Numbered from the stretch's first letter, positions 9,406 through 17,658 are shown. The stretch: 61,626 bases of DNA from Thiomicrorhabdus sp. (GCA_015487495.1 WFPP01000074.1:1-61626); one strand, 5' to 3'. Numbers and translations: made by a program. Notes: generated by a model not told the origin, from the sequence alone.

Positions 9406-9659
9406 TTAAAAAACCTTTGCACAAAAGAATACACGAATAAAAAATCTAACATTAGGCCTGATTTTCGTTAAAAAACCCTGTGAATACACCAAAATGCAAT
9501 GCCCTCTCTTGAGCCAGTTCAATTGACCTTGTAACACGCTATTCACAACGTTTTCGCCTCAATCAGTTAAGCCTTATACATCTTTATTTTTCTGTCTCGA
9601 CTTACCCTTCGGACACCAAGTTATTCAGCTCGCATCTCTCTTGTGCAAAGGTCTTTAAC
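9406..9659. repeat. Repeat element family B, about 250 bp
   Basis: Non-coding element with inverted ends: left AAAAACCTTTGCACAAAAG, right CTCTTGTGCAAAGGTCTTT, which are reverse complements apart from a few bases. Directly after the left end runs an A-rich stretch (ACACGAATAAAAAA) that also follows the left ends at 40173, 25642 and 52608. No reading frame of note lies inside. It looks like a MITE, a short deletion derivative of an insertion sequence. Confidence 0.7.
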
Positions 9660-9731
9660 AATCTAAAAAGGAGAGAGAAGATAAACGAATAATGATACAG
9701 CAGTTATTTTTTTCGTCAATTGAAAAAAGAG

Positions 9732-9893
9732 TTCCCGAATCCTTACATAGAAAGGTAAAAACAGTGTAACCATTTGGAAAAACAACTGTTTTTAAATATG
9801 CAACCGTACCGACAGGTTCGGCGAAATATTTTAAAATAATCGTTTTCTCAAAAAATTGCACTAAATCTGTGTTTCAATGCAAGAATCTGGGAG
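9732..9893. repeat. Repeat element family D, about 160 bp
   Basis: Non-coding element with inverted ends: left TTCCCGAATCCTTACATAG and right TTCAATGCAAGAATCTGGGA. The right half (from TAAAATAATCGTTTTCTC on) aligns with 21067-21130 and 31683-31749. It lies about 90 bp upstream of the DUF498 gene. Together with the family B element it fills the 650-bp gap 9333-9982, in which no gene was found. Confidence 0.65.
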
Positions 9894-9982
9894 AGTTTAA
9901 ACTGGCTTTAATACCGCCATCACATGTCACATCTGCAATCATGTTATATTGCATTGTGCCCCTCAAAAAAGGATCACTTTTC

Positions 9983-10366
9983 GTGAAATTTACCGAGCAT
10001 AGAGACTCCAATATTTTTACCGTTAAACATTACGCCCCCCAATGTGTAAAAATAAACAACCTTCAGTTTCATAACAGTTTTTTTATTACCCAATTTAGTA
10101 CTGAAAAAAACTGGCCTTGTAAACATATTCAAGATTTAACATTAGAGCACCTTAACCAGTTACTTGAAAAAAAACCTGAAGTGATTATTTTAGGAACGGG
10201 AAACAAACAAGTCTTTCCGAGCCCCAGGTTTTTTGCTCACTGCGCGATGCAAGGCATCGGTCTTGAAGTGATGGCAAACGATGCGGCCTGCCGAACTTAT
10301 AACGTACTCACAACAGAAGACAGAGAAGTGTTACTTGCTCTCATTTTGGAACCTGAAGATGAATAA
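9983..10366 (+). CDS. Mth938-like / DUF498 domain protein
   Basis: 127-residue cytoplasmic protein of the DUF498/NDUFAF3 family (COG3737 type). Hallmarks are PEVIILGTGNKQVFPSP, the GIGLEVM segment and NDAACRTYNVLTTEDREV. The eukaryotic relative helps assemble respiratory complex I, while the bacterial role is not settled. The GTG start at 9983 is preferred: AAAGGAT precedes it by about seven bases, and family similarity begins only here. The open frame continues upstream to 9869, but that part is family D repeat sequence. The following decayed zinc-ribbon gene overlaps its last codons. Confidence 0.82.
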   Translation: MKFTEHRDSNIFTVKHYAPQCVKINNLQFHNSFFITQFSTEKNWPCKHIQDLTLEHLNQLLEKKPEVIILGTGNKQVFPSPRFFAHCAMQGIGLEVMANDAACRTYNVLTTEDREVLLALILEPEDE

Positions 10367-10511
10367 AGAGATGACCTTGAATTCAATATTACATTGCCCT
10401 GAATGTGAGCATCAAAAAATCGAAAACAGGGCATTTGTTTCGTTTTCAGTTCCTTCGAAAGCACTCCTTGCTCACCAATCCAAAACAATGAATCAAGTAC
10501 TTGCTGATTAA
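10360..10511 (+). pseudogene. Decayed GDCCVxC-type zinc-ribbon protein gene
   Basis: A short frame starting MNKEMTLNSILHCPECEHQK resembles the N-terminus of the small proteins that carry a CPxC pair followed by FYEC and GDCCVFCSYG. After the CPEC pair the frame no longer matches, although pieces such as SFSVPSKALL look like a frame-shifted FFxCPSCKALL, and the GDCC part is absent. I read it as a relic produced by small deletions. Alternatively it is a real 50-residue protein; the loss of the second cysteine cluster argues against that. Confidence 0.4.
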
Positions 10512-10530
10512 GGCATCTCCAGGAGTTTTT

Positions 10531-11100
10531 ATGCCTTCAACACCGCCATCTATTCATACCCCAGATCAGGTTATCTCACTTTTTAATCAGCAGTTTTTAG
10601 CCAGTCATAATACACAACTGGTTTGTTGCGAAAAAGAACCGATTTACCGACCCGCAGATGCCTGCCACCCCCATCACCGTATTATTTTTGCACACGGTTT
10701 TTTTGCCAGCGCATTGCATGAAATTGCTCACTGGTGTGTGGCGGGTAAAGAACGACGTTTACTGGAGGATTTTGGGTATTGGTATCAACCCGATGGCCGA
10801 ACAGCAGAACAGCAGGCGGAGTTTGAAAAAGTAGAAGTTAAGCCACAGGCTTTGGAGTGGATTTTTTCACAATCGGCTCTCTTTCCTTTCCACTTCAGTG
10901 CCGATAATTTAACCAGTGGTCTTGGCGCTTCTCAAGCGTTTCAACAAGCGGTTTTAGCACAAGTTCAAGCTTATTTAACCAATGGCCTGCCCACACGTGC
11001 ACAATGCTGGTCAGACTGTTTGATTAAACACTTTAGGCCAAATAAACCGTTACAAGCAGATGAATTTATATTGGAACAACAGAGCGAAGTCTTTACATAA
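10531..11100 (+). CDS. epmC: Elongation factor P hydroxylase EpmC
   Basis: EpmC (YfcM) hydroxylates the beta-lysylated lysine of EF-P, finishing the modification begun by EpmA and EpmB. The signature stretch RIIFAHGFFASALHEIAHWC, continuing CVAGKERRLLEDFGYWYQPD, is nearly that of characterised EpmC and includes the metal-binding HEIAHW. Length 189 residues fits the family. The ATG at 10531 has AGGAG five bases upstream; an in-frame TTG 30 bases earlier is not needed. epmA and epmB are not in the window, so the pathway is split in this genome or partly elsewhere. Confidence 0.92.
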   Translation: MPSTPPSIHTPDQVISLFNQQFLASHNTQLVCCEKEPIYRPADACHPHHRIIFAHGFFASALHEIAHWCVAGKERRLLEDFGYWYQPDGRTAEQQAEFEKVEVKPQALEWIFSQSALFPFHFSADNLTSGLGASQAFQQAVLAQVQAYLTNGLPTRAQCWSDCLIKHFRPNKPLQADEFILEQQSEVFT

Positions 11101-11165
11101 ATGTTAAATCTAAATGTTACACCCTTCCTTTACATAGCCCCGTCAATACCCTCGTCATAAAAGAA

Positions 11166-11261
11166 TCAAGGGTCTTTTTTCTTAGATTTTTGTGGCTTAA
11201 TCATCCAAACAATCCAGCCGACCAACAATAACAATGCGCCAATTTCAAGCAGTACCCACAT
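11166..11261 (-). CDS. Small single-span membrane protein, 31 residues
   Basis: Short gene between epmC and mpl. It encodes MWVLLEIGALLLLVGWIVWM followed by the basic tail IKPQKSKKKDP: one hydrophobic helix with an N-out/C-in charge pattern. AGGA stands nine bases before the ATG, a good spacing. It starts about 28 bases after the mpl stop on the same strand, so it probably shares the mpl transcript. I do not recognise the family. The convergent epmC has a possible weak terminator overlapping its 3' end. Confidence 0.55.
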   Translation of the reverse strand: MWVLLEIGALLLLVGWIVWMIKPQKSKKKDP

Positions 11262-11289
11262 GACATTTTATCCTTTTTATTGTCCTGCT

Positions 11290-12693
11290 TCATTCCCCAG
11301 AACGAGTACGCAGAGAGTTCAACAATTTTTGATGCAAACCACCAAAACTGCCATTACTCATCATTACAACGGTATCGCCTGCTTTCAAATCGTGCAACAG
11401 TGTTTGTAACAAATGTTCATAACAGGTTGTAATGCACACAGGTTGTGTAAATAGCCTTGTGCTTAAAGACCAGTTCCAAGCTGAATCAATAAAGGCATAA
11501 ACCGCATCGGCTTCTTTAAAAGTCGCGGGCAAGGCGTCTTTATGAATACCCATTCGCATGGTATTAGAGCGAGGTTCAAATACGGCAATCAAACGATTGG
11601 ATTTTAAATTTCCCCCCCCCTGTTGCTTGTGTATCATTAATTGCTGTTTTGCGCCCTGTAATGTGGTTTGAATTGCTGTAGGGTGGTGAGCAAAGTCATC
11701 ATACAGCGTAATACCATTTACTTCTCCAACCAAACTCATGCGTCTGGCCACCCCTTTAAAGTGATTTAAGGCTTCCACTGCACAAGATACCATTACCCCT
11801 GCATTTTGAGCCGCTGCAATAGCACTCAAGGCATTACGTATATTATGTCTGCCCGTCATAGACCAATACACATCTCCAATAAACGTATTTTTATAATACA
11901 CACGAAATGCAGAGCCATCCGACTGAATTCGCTTATACGACCAGTCCGCATGTTGCTCTCCCTGGGTTTCAATCGGTGTCCAGCAGCCTTTTTCAATTAC
12001 TTTATCCACATTGGGTTCGTCATTTGGTGTAATGATTAACCCATTACCAGGAACGGTTCTCACACAATGATGAAATTGTGTTTGAATGGCCGCAAGATTA
12101 TCAAAAATATCAGCATGATCAAACTCTAAATTATTAATCACCAAAGTTCGTGGGTGATAATGCACAAACTTAGAGCGTTTATCAAAAAAAGCGGTGTCGT
12201 ATTCATCGGCCTCTACTACAAAAAAAGGGGCGTTTCCTAAACGCGCCGATACCCCAAAATTACTGGGCACGCCTCCAATTAAAAACCCTGGTTTCAACCC
12301 TGCAAACTCTAAAATCCAGGCCACCATAGAAGCGGTTGTGGTTTTGCCATGCGTACCAGCAACAGCAATCACCCAACGGTCATGTAATATATTTTCTGCT
12401 AACCATTGAGGACCCGATGTGTATTTTTGCAAGGTATTTAATGTGGCTTCAACAGCCACATCACCACGACTTTTGGCATTACCAATCACGACCACATCAG
12501 GTTCTGTCTTTAAAAAAGAAGGATCCGCCTCATTAGAAACCGCAATTCCTGCTTGTTCAAGTTGAGTACTCATGGGGGGGTAAATGGCTTTATCCGATCC
12601 TGTTACCTCGCACCCCATTGCTTTAGCCAGTTGGGCAATGCCTCCCATAAAAGTCCCTGCAATGCCTAAAATATGAATTTTTTTAACTTTCAC
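11290..12693 (-). CDS. mpl: UDP-MurNAc:L-Ala-gamma-D-Glu-meso-DAP ligase Mpl
   Basis: Peptidoglycan recycling ligase that joins the recovered tripeptide to UDP-MurNAc. The 467 residues follow the Mur ligase plan: N-terminal dinucleotide-like fold IHILGIAGTFMGGIAQLAKA, ATP loop VAGTHGKTTTASMVAWIL, central NNLEFDHADIFDN and AFDDFAHHPTAI-type segment (YDDFAHHPTAIQTT), then the C-terminal domain. IAGTFMGG at the start distinguishes Mpl from MurC. It contains a nine-C run (11612-11620, encoding Gly-Gly-Gly in a variable loop) and a seven-G run (12574-12580). Divergent from rnd with a 47-bp promoter gap. Confidence 0.95.
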   Translation of the reverse strand: MKVKKIHILGIAGTFMGGIAQLAKAMGCEVTGSDKAIYPPMSTQLEQAGIAVSNEADPSFLKTEPDVVVIGNAKSRGDVAVEATLNTLQKYTSGPQWLAENILHDRWVIAVAGTHGKTTTASMVAWILEFAGLKPGFLIGGVPSNFGVSARLGNAPFFVVEADEYDTAFFDKRSKFVHYHPRTLVINNLEFDHADIFDNLAAIQTQFHHCVRTVPGNGLIITPNDEPNVDKVIEKGCWTPIETQGEQHADWSYKRIQSDGSAFRVYYKNTFIGDVYWSMTGRHNIRNALSAIAAAQNAGVMVSCAVEALNHFKGVARRMSLVGEVNGITLYDDFAHHPTAIQTTLQGAKQQLMIHKQQGGGNLKSNRLIAVFEPRSNTMRMGIHKDALPATFKEADAVYAFIDSAWNWSLSTRLFTQPVCITTCYEHLLQTLLHDLKAGDTVVMMSNGSFGGLHQKLLNSLRTRSGE

Positions 12694-12740
12694 TTAATTA
12701 TCCTTGCTCTGCTTCCATCACTCTTTTACACTCTCTTGTT

Positions 12741-13973
12741 ATGACTAAACAAGCCTTTTTATCGGTTGAAACCGAATCCCAGCTGCATGACTATTGCCAT
12801 GAGATTATTCATAACCCAGAGATCACATGGGTTGCGATGGATACGGAATTTGTGCGAGAAGACACCTATTTTCCAAAATTGTCGCTGGTGCAAATTCAAA
12901 ATTGTCTCGGTCAGGCTGCCATTATAGACCCTCTTAAAATACAAGAGAGCCATAATAATCAAACAACAAGCAACGCATTCAACCCGTTAATTGAATTACT
13001 TTGTGACCCCCACACATTAAAGGTGTTTCACTGTGCACGTCAAGACATTGAAGTATTGTACCAACTTGCTCACAGGTTGCCGGTCTCAATTTTTGACACT
13101 CAAATTGCGACACTGTTTTTAAAACATGGCGAAATGGCCGGATTTGCACGAGTCGTTAAAGAAGCCTTGGGCATAACCATTGATAAAAGCCAAACCCGCA
13201 CCAATTGGCACACCCGACCATTATCCGAAGAGCAAATTCAATACGCCTTAGACGATGTACGCTACCTTGCCCCTTTGTATAAACATTGCCTTAAAAATCT
13301 CACCAAAGCACAATTAAATGCCGTAACAGAAGATTGCACCACCCTGCTGAATCCAGCCTTGTATACACTTAACCCTAAGGAAGCAGGCAAAAAAATAAAA
13401 GGAATTAAAAATTACAAACCAAAACAGCGAGCGATTGTGTTCGCACTGGCCGAATGGCGAGAACAATTTGCGATGAAGCACAATCAACCTAAAAAGTGGG
13501 TTATGAGTGACGAAGTCATTACCCAAATTGCCAAACGACCACCCAAAACCGTTGAGGCCTTGTACAAAGTTCCGAACATTAAATCTTCATCGGTCATGGC
13601 ATATGGTCAAGAGTGGATTGCACTGATTGATCAAGTCTTTGCTCAGTCTGCTGATCAATGGCCACAACCTCCACCCAAACACCCCACACCAACCGCACAA
13701 GAAGAAGCCATTATTCAGCTCATTATGGCCTACGCCCAACAAATTGCCATTGAGTACCGTTTAAACCTGCACTCCCTGGTTCAACGCAATGATATTATTG
13801 CCATATTACAACACCAACCCCCTGAAAAACCATTATTTTCGGGTTGGCGAAATCAACTGTTTGGGCAACCTGTTCAAGACCTACTGAATGAAAAAAAGGC
13901 ACTCATAATAAGTCAGCAGGCAATTCGTTTACACTGCATTGAAAACACAAAACAAGAAGCTCCAAACGCATAA
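12741..13973 (+). CDS. rnd: Ribonuclease D
   Basis: 3'-5' exoribonuclease that trims tRNA and other stable RNA ends. The 410 residues begin with the DEDD exonuclease domain: MDTEFVREDTYFPKLSLVQI (Exo I Asp and Glu), VFHCARQDIEVLY (Exo II) and YALDDVRYLAPLY (Exo III). It continues with one HRDC domain near residues 215-300 (REQFAMKHNQPKKWVMSDE) and a second, more divergent HRDC-like C-terminal region. Length is close to E. coli RNase D (about 375) with a somewhat longer tail. It is followed by pfp after only 15 bp, so the two are probably co-transcribed. Confidence 0.93.
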   Translation: MTKQAFLSVETESQLHDYCHEIIHNPEITWVAMDTEFVREDTYFPKLSLVQIQNCLGQAAIIDPLKIQESHNNQTTSNAFNPLIELLCDPHTLKVFHCARQDIEVLYQLAHRLPVSIFDTQIATLFLKHGEMAGFARVVKEALGITIDKSQTRTNWHTRPLSEEQIQYALDDVRYLAPLYKHCLKNLTKAQLNAVTEDCTTLLNPALYTLNPKEAGKKIKGIKNYKPKQRAIVFALAEWREQFAMKHNQPKKWVMSDEVITQIAKRPPKTVEALYKVPNIKSSSVMAYGQEWIALIDQVFAQSADQWPQPPPKHPTPTAQEEAIIQLIMAYAQQIAIEYRLNLHSLVQRNDIIAILQHQPPEKPLFSGWRNQLFGQPVQDLLNEKKALIISQQAIRLHCIENTKQEAPNA

Positions 13974-13988
13974 ATAAAGGATACGACT

Positions 13989-15296
13989 TTGAATCACTTA
14001 TCTTCCAGCTCTGTCTCAAGCGCTTCCAGAGTCAATAATGTGCTCTATGCTCAAGCCGGTGGCGTAACAGCGGTTATTAACACCAGTGCCGTCGCTGTCA
14101 TTGAAACCGTGATGGCAAACTCATCACATTTTGGTCAGGTCTTCGCTGCTTTTAATGGTATAAAAGGCATTTTAGAAGAGGAGCTAATAGACCTATCCAA
14201 CCTATCCAGCGACACCCTAGAGGCATTGAAATACCAACCTGGAGCAGCTTTTGGAGCTTGCCGGTTTGACCTGGATCCACTGTCGCATAATCCCGCACAA
14301 TACGACCGAGTACTGGAGGTATTTAAAACCTATCAAATTGGTACTTTTTTTTACAATGGGGGCAATGGCTCAATGATTACTGCACAAAAAGTTGCAGATT
14401 ATTGTTGTCAACACGACCACCCTGTTACCTGTATTGGCGTCGCTAAAACCATTGACAACGATTTGGCTTTATCCCATTGCAGCCCGGGATTTGGCAGTGC
14501 AGCAAAATACCTTGCAAGCAGTTTTTTGGAAGCAACACTCGATACCTTTTCAATGCACGATACCTCAACCAAATTTTTTGCCTTAGAAACCATGGGGCGC
14601 AACACAGGGTGGTTAAGCTTATCGGCAGGACTGATTAAAGATATCATGCCAGACGTTCCACTGATCATTCTGCCCGCCGAACGTCCATTTAATCAAACGG
14701 CTTTTTTAACAAAAGTACAACAACTGATTCAACAAAAAGGCTATTGTGTCTGCGCGGTTTCAGAAGGGTTGCAAGATCAAAAAGGACAATATCTCGCCAT
14801 TGCCAATATTGAACATACCCATGAACGGGACTATACACAACTGGGAGGGGTGGGCTATCACATTGCCCAACTGGTTGCCAAACACTTTTCAATCAAAACA
14901 CACTGTGCCATTCCCGACTATTTACAGCGTTCGGCCAGCCACCTTGTCTCTGAAACCGATTGGAAAATGGCCTATCAAGCAGGAAAATCCGCTGTAGAAG
15001 CTGCAATGCAAGGCAAGCATGGTGTTTTACCCGTGGTCACACTGACAAGTGACACCCCTTTTAAATGGGCGTTTAAAACCGTCCCACTGAATGACGTTGC
15101 AAATTTAGAAAAAACCGTCCCCAACGAATTTCTCTCTGACGATGGCATGGACATTACTCCCAGCGCACTGGCCTATCTTCGTCCCTTAATTCAAGGAGAA
15201 AAAACCCCACCATTTAAAGGAGGTTTGCCTCATATTCCAGTAATTGAATGGACAACCGTTACCAAACAACTGCCCTCTTTTAAAGCCATTAAATAA
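13989..15296 (+). CDS. pfp: Pyrophosphate-dependent phosphofructokinase
   Basis: Phosphorylates fructose 6-phosphate, most likely with PPi as donor and reversibly. The 435 residues show AQAGGVTAVINTSA near the N-terminus, FYNGGNGSMITAQKV, GVAKTIDNDLALSHCSPGFG and ALETMGRNTGWLSLSAG. The GGNGS stretch in place of the ATP enzyme's GGDGS and the following KTIDNDL motif fit the PPi-type group, though the donor should be tested. The start is a TTG with AAAGGA eight bases upstream and no better ATG nearby. A PPi-PFK is common in methylotrophs and sulfur oxidisers without a classical PfkA. Confidence 0.9.
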   Translation: MNHLSSSSVSSASRVNNVLYAQAGGVTAVINTSAVAVIETVMANSSHFGQVFAAFNGIKGILEEELIDLSNLSSDTLEALKYQPGAAFGACRFDLDPLSHNPAQYDRVLEVFKTYQIGTFFYNGGNGSMITAQKVADYCCQHDHPVTCIGVAKTIDNDLALSHCSPGFGSAAKYLASSFLEATLDTFSMHDTSTKFFALETMGRNTGWLSLSAGLIKDIMPDVPLIILPAERPFNQTAFLTKVQQLIQQKGYCVCAVSEGLQDQKGQYLAIANIEHTHERDYTQLGGVGYHIAQLVAKHFSIKTHCAIPDYLQRSASHLVSETDWKMAYQAGKSAVEAAMQGKHGVLPVVTLTSDTPFKWAFKTVPLNDVANLEKTVPNEFLSDDGMDITPSALAYLRPLIQGEKTPPFKGGLPHIPVIEWTTVTKQLPSFKAIK

Positions 15297-15298
15297 AC

Positions 15299-15343
15299 TC
15301 AAATCCTTACATAAAAATGCCCATTCAATATAAGGGTTTGGGA
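15299..15343. repeat. Minimal family D element, possible hairpin after pfp
   Basis: 45 bp made of the two inverted family D ends back to back: TCAAATCCTTACATAAAAATG and CATTCAATATAAGGGTTTGGGA. It could fold as an imperfect hairpin three bases after the pfp stop and may act as a transcript end. A run of seven G (15352-15358) followed by AATTTTTTT comes right after. Confidence 0.55.
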
Positions 15344-15441
15344 TAAACTAAGGGGGGGAATTTTTTTCAAATCAAAAAACACAACCCGTGCTCTCATTGA
15401 GGTACAAATAAAAATCAGATAGGTTTTTAATCTCTCATACT

Positions 15442-16467
15442 TTATTTAGAACAATTACGGAACATACACCATAACCAGGCACATAATGCGCCAAATAACA
15501 GTCCAAAATAATCCACCCAAAGATCGCTTAAGTCCGCACTTCGTCCCTCAACAAAGATTTGTAACGCCTCGATAAACATACCAAGGAACAGCAGATCCAA
15601 TATGACCCATCCTATGGGTTTAACACGCCATTTTATAAACAAAAAAGCCATTGAGAAAAATAATAATAGGTGCGCCATTGACTCAATATTGATACTCAAT
15701 AAAGGCGTAACCGAATACGACAACGCCGGTAAGTGAATTGCAATTTGATCTCGAACCCCTCCTGGCATCATCATGGCAGCAATAAAAAGTCCCATAAATA
15801 CAAACAGAGAACTGGAAACCTTTTTTAAAGCCCTAAAATAAGGCCACATCCATACAATAATCATCCCCAGCCAAAGTACAAACCCAAGTGTGGTTAACCA
15901 CATTGTTTCAGCCTTTAAACGCACGGGCAATAAACTCAACTCGTTTACTTGAACCACACCCGTTGCCTGCAAAATATTAACGCCTACCCGTATTTTATGT
16001 GCATGTTCCGGCACCTCAAAAACCCCTTTGTAAAAATGCCAAGGCGTACTGCCAACTGAAAACGGTTCCGATTGAATGGTTATTTTTTTACCATTTTTAT
16101 CGTAAAAAACCAAAAATAAACGCCCTAATTGCCACTCTTTTTTACCCGGAACCAGATGATGAGTCGCGGCTTGAACAGACAATTGTAAAAAAGGAAGATT
16201 GGGCGGTAAAACAAGCCACTGAAACAACTGCACGTTGCGTTTAGGTTCGATAACCGAAAGTGTGACCACACCTTGCTTATCTTTAGTTACCGTTGAGACT
16301 CCTGTGCGCTTCCATCCTTCAAACTCACGCTCAAAGTGTGCATTTTCAAATAATTCCTCCCCTATTGGTTCATACGCATCATACGCCACAAAATACCAGG
16401 CAGTTACTCCTAATAACATCCAAGCAACAAGCCATTTAAGTAAAAGGAAAAGAGAATTACGCTTCAA
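15442..16467 (-). CDS. VanZ-like membrane protein with an extracytoplasmic domain
   Basis: 341 residues. After an N-terminal membrane helix (LLLKWLVAWMLLGVTAWYFV) comes a soluble beta-rich domain at about residues 40-185 with FEREFEGWKRTGVSTVTKD and TPWHFYKGVFEVPEHAHKIR, resembling carbohydrate-binding-like sandwiches. The C-terminal half has four to five helices. Its end (HLLLFFSMAFLF, EALQIFVEGRSADLSDLWVD, YFGLLFGA) is VanZ-like: the pattern Glu-x-x-Gln...Arg-x-x-Asp-x-x-Asp is typical. Function of most VanZ proteins is unknown. The neighbours do not help; it stands alone between pfp and a repeat element. The fusion of sandwich and VanZ is the notable feature. Confidence 0.75.
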   Translation of the reverse strand: MKRNSLFLLLKWLVAWMLLGVTAWYFVAYDAYEPIGEELFENAHFEREFEGWKRTGVSTVTKDKQGVVTLSVIEPKRNVQLFQWLVLPPNLPFLQLSVQAATHHLVPGKKEWQLGRLFLVFYDKNGKKITIQSEPFSVGSTPWHFYKGVFEVPEHAHKIRVGVNILQATGVVQVNELSLLPVRLKAETMWLTTLGFVLWLGMIIVWMWPYFRALKKVSSSLFVFMGLFIAAMMMPGGVRDQIAIHLPALSYSVTPLLSINIESMAHLLLFFSMAFLFIKWRVKPIGWVILDLLFLGMFIEALQIFVEGRSADLSDLWVDYFGLLFGALCAWLWCMFRNCSK

Positions 16468-16545
16468 TAGACTGCTCTTTTTTTAATTGTACGTATGTGT
16501 TATGTTTTCTAAACACAATGATTACTCCAGACATGGATGGCTTCC

Positions 16546-16814
16546 TTAAGGAATCTCTGAATAAGTCTTTTAATTTCTGGCAACGCCATTTTATTCGCAT
16601 CAAGGAAAATGGCTGAAGCCATGTCTAGACCTTGCAAAGGCATTTAACGCCGAGGCGAATAAAATGGCTAAGCCCCGTAGGGTGAGCCTTCAAGCCTTCC
16701 TCTTCGTTGTTATGCTTCTTGTGAATGGAATAACCATTCCCTGCGAAACAGGCCTAGAATAGGAAGGCTTGAAGACTCACAGAGTTTTAAGGGACTTAAT
16801 CAGAGATTCCTTAA
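16546..16814. repeat. Repeat element family A, copy 1 (269 bp)
   Basis: Inverted ends TTAAGGAATCTCTGAATAAG and its near complement ending at 16814 (CTTAATCAGAGATTCCTTAA). Inside are two further inverted repeats: H2 with arms 16579-16598 and 16655-16674 (ATTTTATTCGC / GCGAATAAAAT core), and H1 with arms 16688-16701 and 16761-16774 (CTTCAAGCCTTCCT / AGGAAGGCTTGAAG, perfect). The strand can therefore fold as an outer stem with two hairpins. The ends resemble the terminal repeats of IS5-type elements as I remember them. No transposase frame is present. The rest of the 604-bp gap 16468-17071 holds only the dksA promoter region. Confidence 0.85.
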
Positions 16815-16944
16815 TGACAAAGGTACTATAACATGATGACTTGGCTTATTTTTTTTCTAAATCAAGTTAAAAGATTTTAAAAAAATTCTCTATTTTATTA
16901 CCCTTAACTCTCAATAAAATAGAGCATTTAGATAAAAAATTGTC

Positions 16945-16973
16945 TTGTTGAACATAATAAAACCTGATATAAA
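16945..16973 (+). promoter_or_regulatory. Candidate sigma-70 promoter of dksA
   Basis: TTGTTG at 16945-16950, 17-base spacer, TATAAA at 16968-16973. It would give a leader of about 90 bases that contains an inverted repeat GTACGA-CTTAGT-TCGTAC (17006-17023), a possible operator or small RNA hairpin. Prediction by eye only. Confidence 0.45.
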
Positions 16974-17071
16974 TCTCTGTTATCTTAAAAACGTTCTCAA
17001 ATTTAGTACGACTTAGTTCGTACCTTGCGTTAAAATATTAAGTTGCCTTTAGAAAAATTCAGGAGAAAACC

Positions 17072-17500
17072 ATGGAATACGACGTCGATTTTATTGAAAA
17101 CTACCCCCCTTACAAGCCTGCTAAAGGTGAAGAATACATGAGTCCAGGTATGCTGGATCACTTTCGACAAAAATTAAACGCATGGAAAATGCAACTCATT
17201 TCCGAAGCCAACAGTACCGTAAATCACCTGCAAAAAGATTCGGAAACGCCAGCAGATCCAAGTGACCGTGCTTCTCAAGAAGAAGAGTTTGCACTTGAGC
17301 TGCGTACTCGAGACCGTGAACGGAAATTGATTGCTAAAATTGATAAATCCCTAAATGCCATCGAAAATGGCGAATATGGTTACTGCAAAATGAGTGGCGA
17401 AGAAATCGGACTGGCACGAATGGAAGCGCGCCCAACGGCTGACTTAACCGTTGAAATGAAGCGGAAACAAGAAATTCGTGAAAAACAAGGGGTTGCATAA
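17072..17500 (+). CDS. dksA: DksA-type RNA polymerase regulator lacking the zinc-finger cysteines
   Basis: DksA binds the RNA polymerase secondary channel and works with ppGpp. The 142 residues align throughout: DPSDRASQEEEFALELRTRD holds the two coiled-coil-tip aspartates, and RERKLIAKIDKSLNAIENGE the second helix. The zinc finger is degenerate. Where the usual protein has C-x2-C-x17-C-x2-C, this one reads Cys, Ser, Thr, Met (GYCKMSGEEIG ... PTADLTVEM) with spacing kept. Only one cysteine remains, as in zinc-independent DksA2 of Pseudomonas, which keeps function when zinc is scarce. AGGAG precedes the ATG. It is the only dksA in the window; another copy may exist elsewhere. Confidence 0.9.
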   Translation: MEYDVDFIENYPPYKPAKGEEYMSPGMLDHFRQKLNAWKMQLISEANSTVNHLQKDSETPADPSDRASQEEEFALELRTRDRERKLIAKIDKSLNAIENGEYGYCKMSGEEIGLARMEARPTADLTVEMKRKQEIREKQGVA

Positions 17501-17514
17501 AGATAAAGAAGTCA

Positions 17515-17634
17515 AACAAGGGGAGCACTTCGTTGTTGGGCTGTTTGGCAATGGCTTGCTATTGTGCCTGCAAAGCAGCCTAGAATCGACTCCCCGTAGA
17601 ACATCAAGCGATTTAATCAGAGCTTCCTTAAAGG
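17515..17634. repeat. Diverged right half of a family A element
   Basis: The order of segments matches copy 1: CTTCGTTGTT, then GCAATGGCTTGCTATT in place of GGAATAACCATTCC, CAGCCTAGAAT, and the end GATTTAATCAGAGCTTCCTTAA. Many substitutions have accumulated. It lies between dksA and the kinase fusion gene. Confidence 0.65.
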
Positions 17635-17658
17635 GTTCAACATTTTTAAAGGATTCGT

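Noticed and set aside
16546-16814. CRISPR-like or integron attC interpretation of the inverted repeats
   Set aside because: No regular spacer-repeat pattern, no cas or integrase gene, and copies are dispersed rather than arrayed.
16546-16814. Target-site duplication TTAA around family A copy 1
   Set aside because: TTAA is palindromic and part of the inverted end itself; copy 2 has TTTA and TAAA instead, so a duplication cannot be shown.
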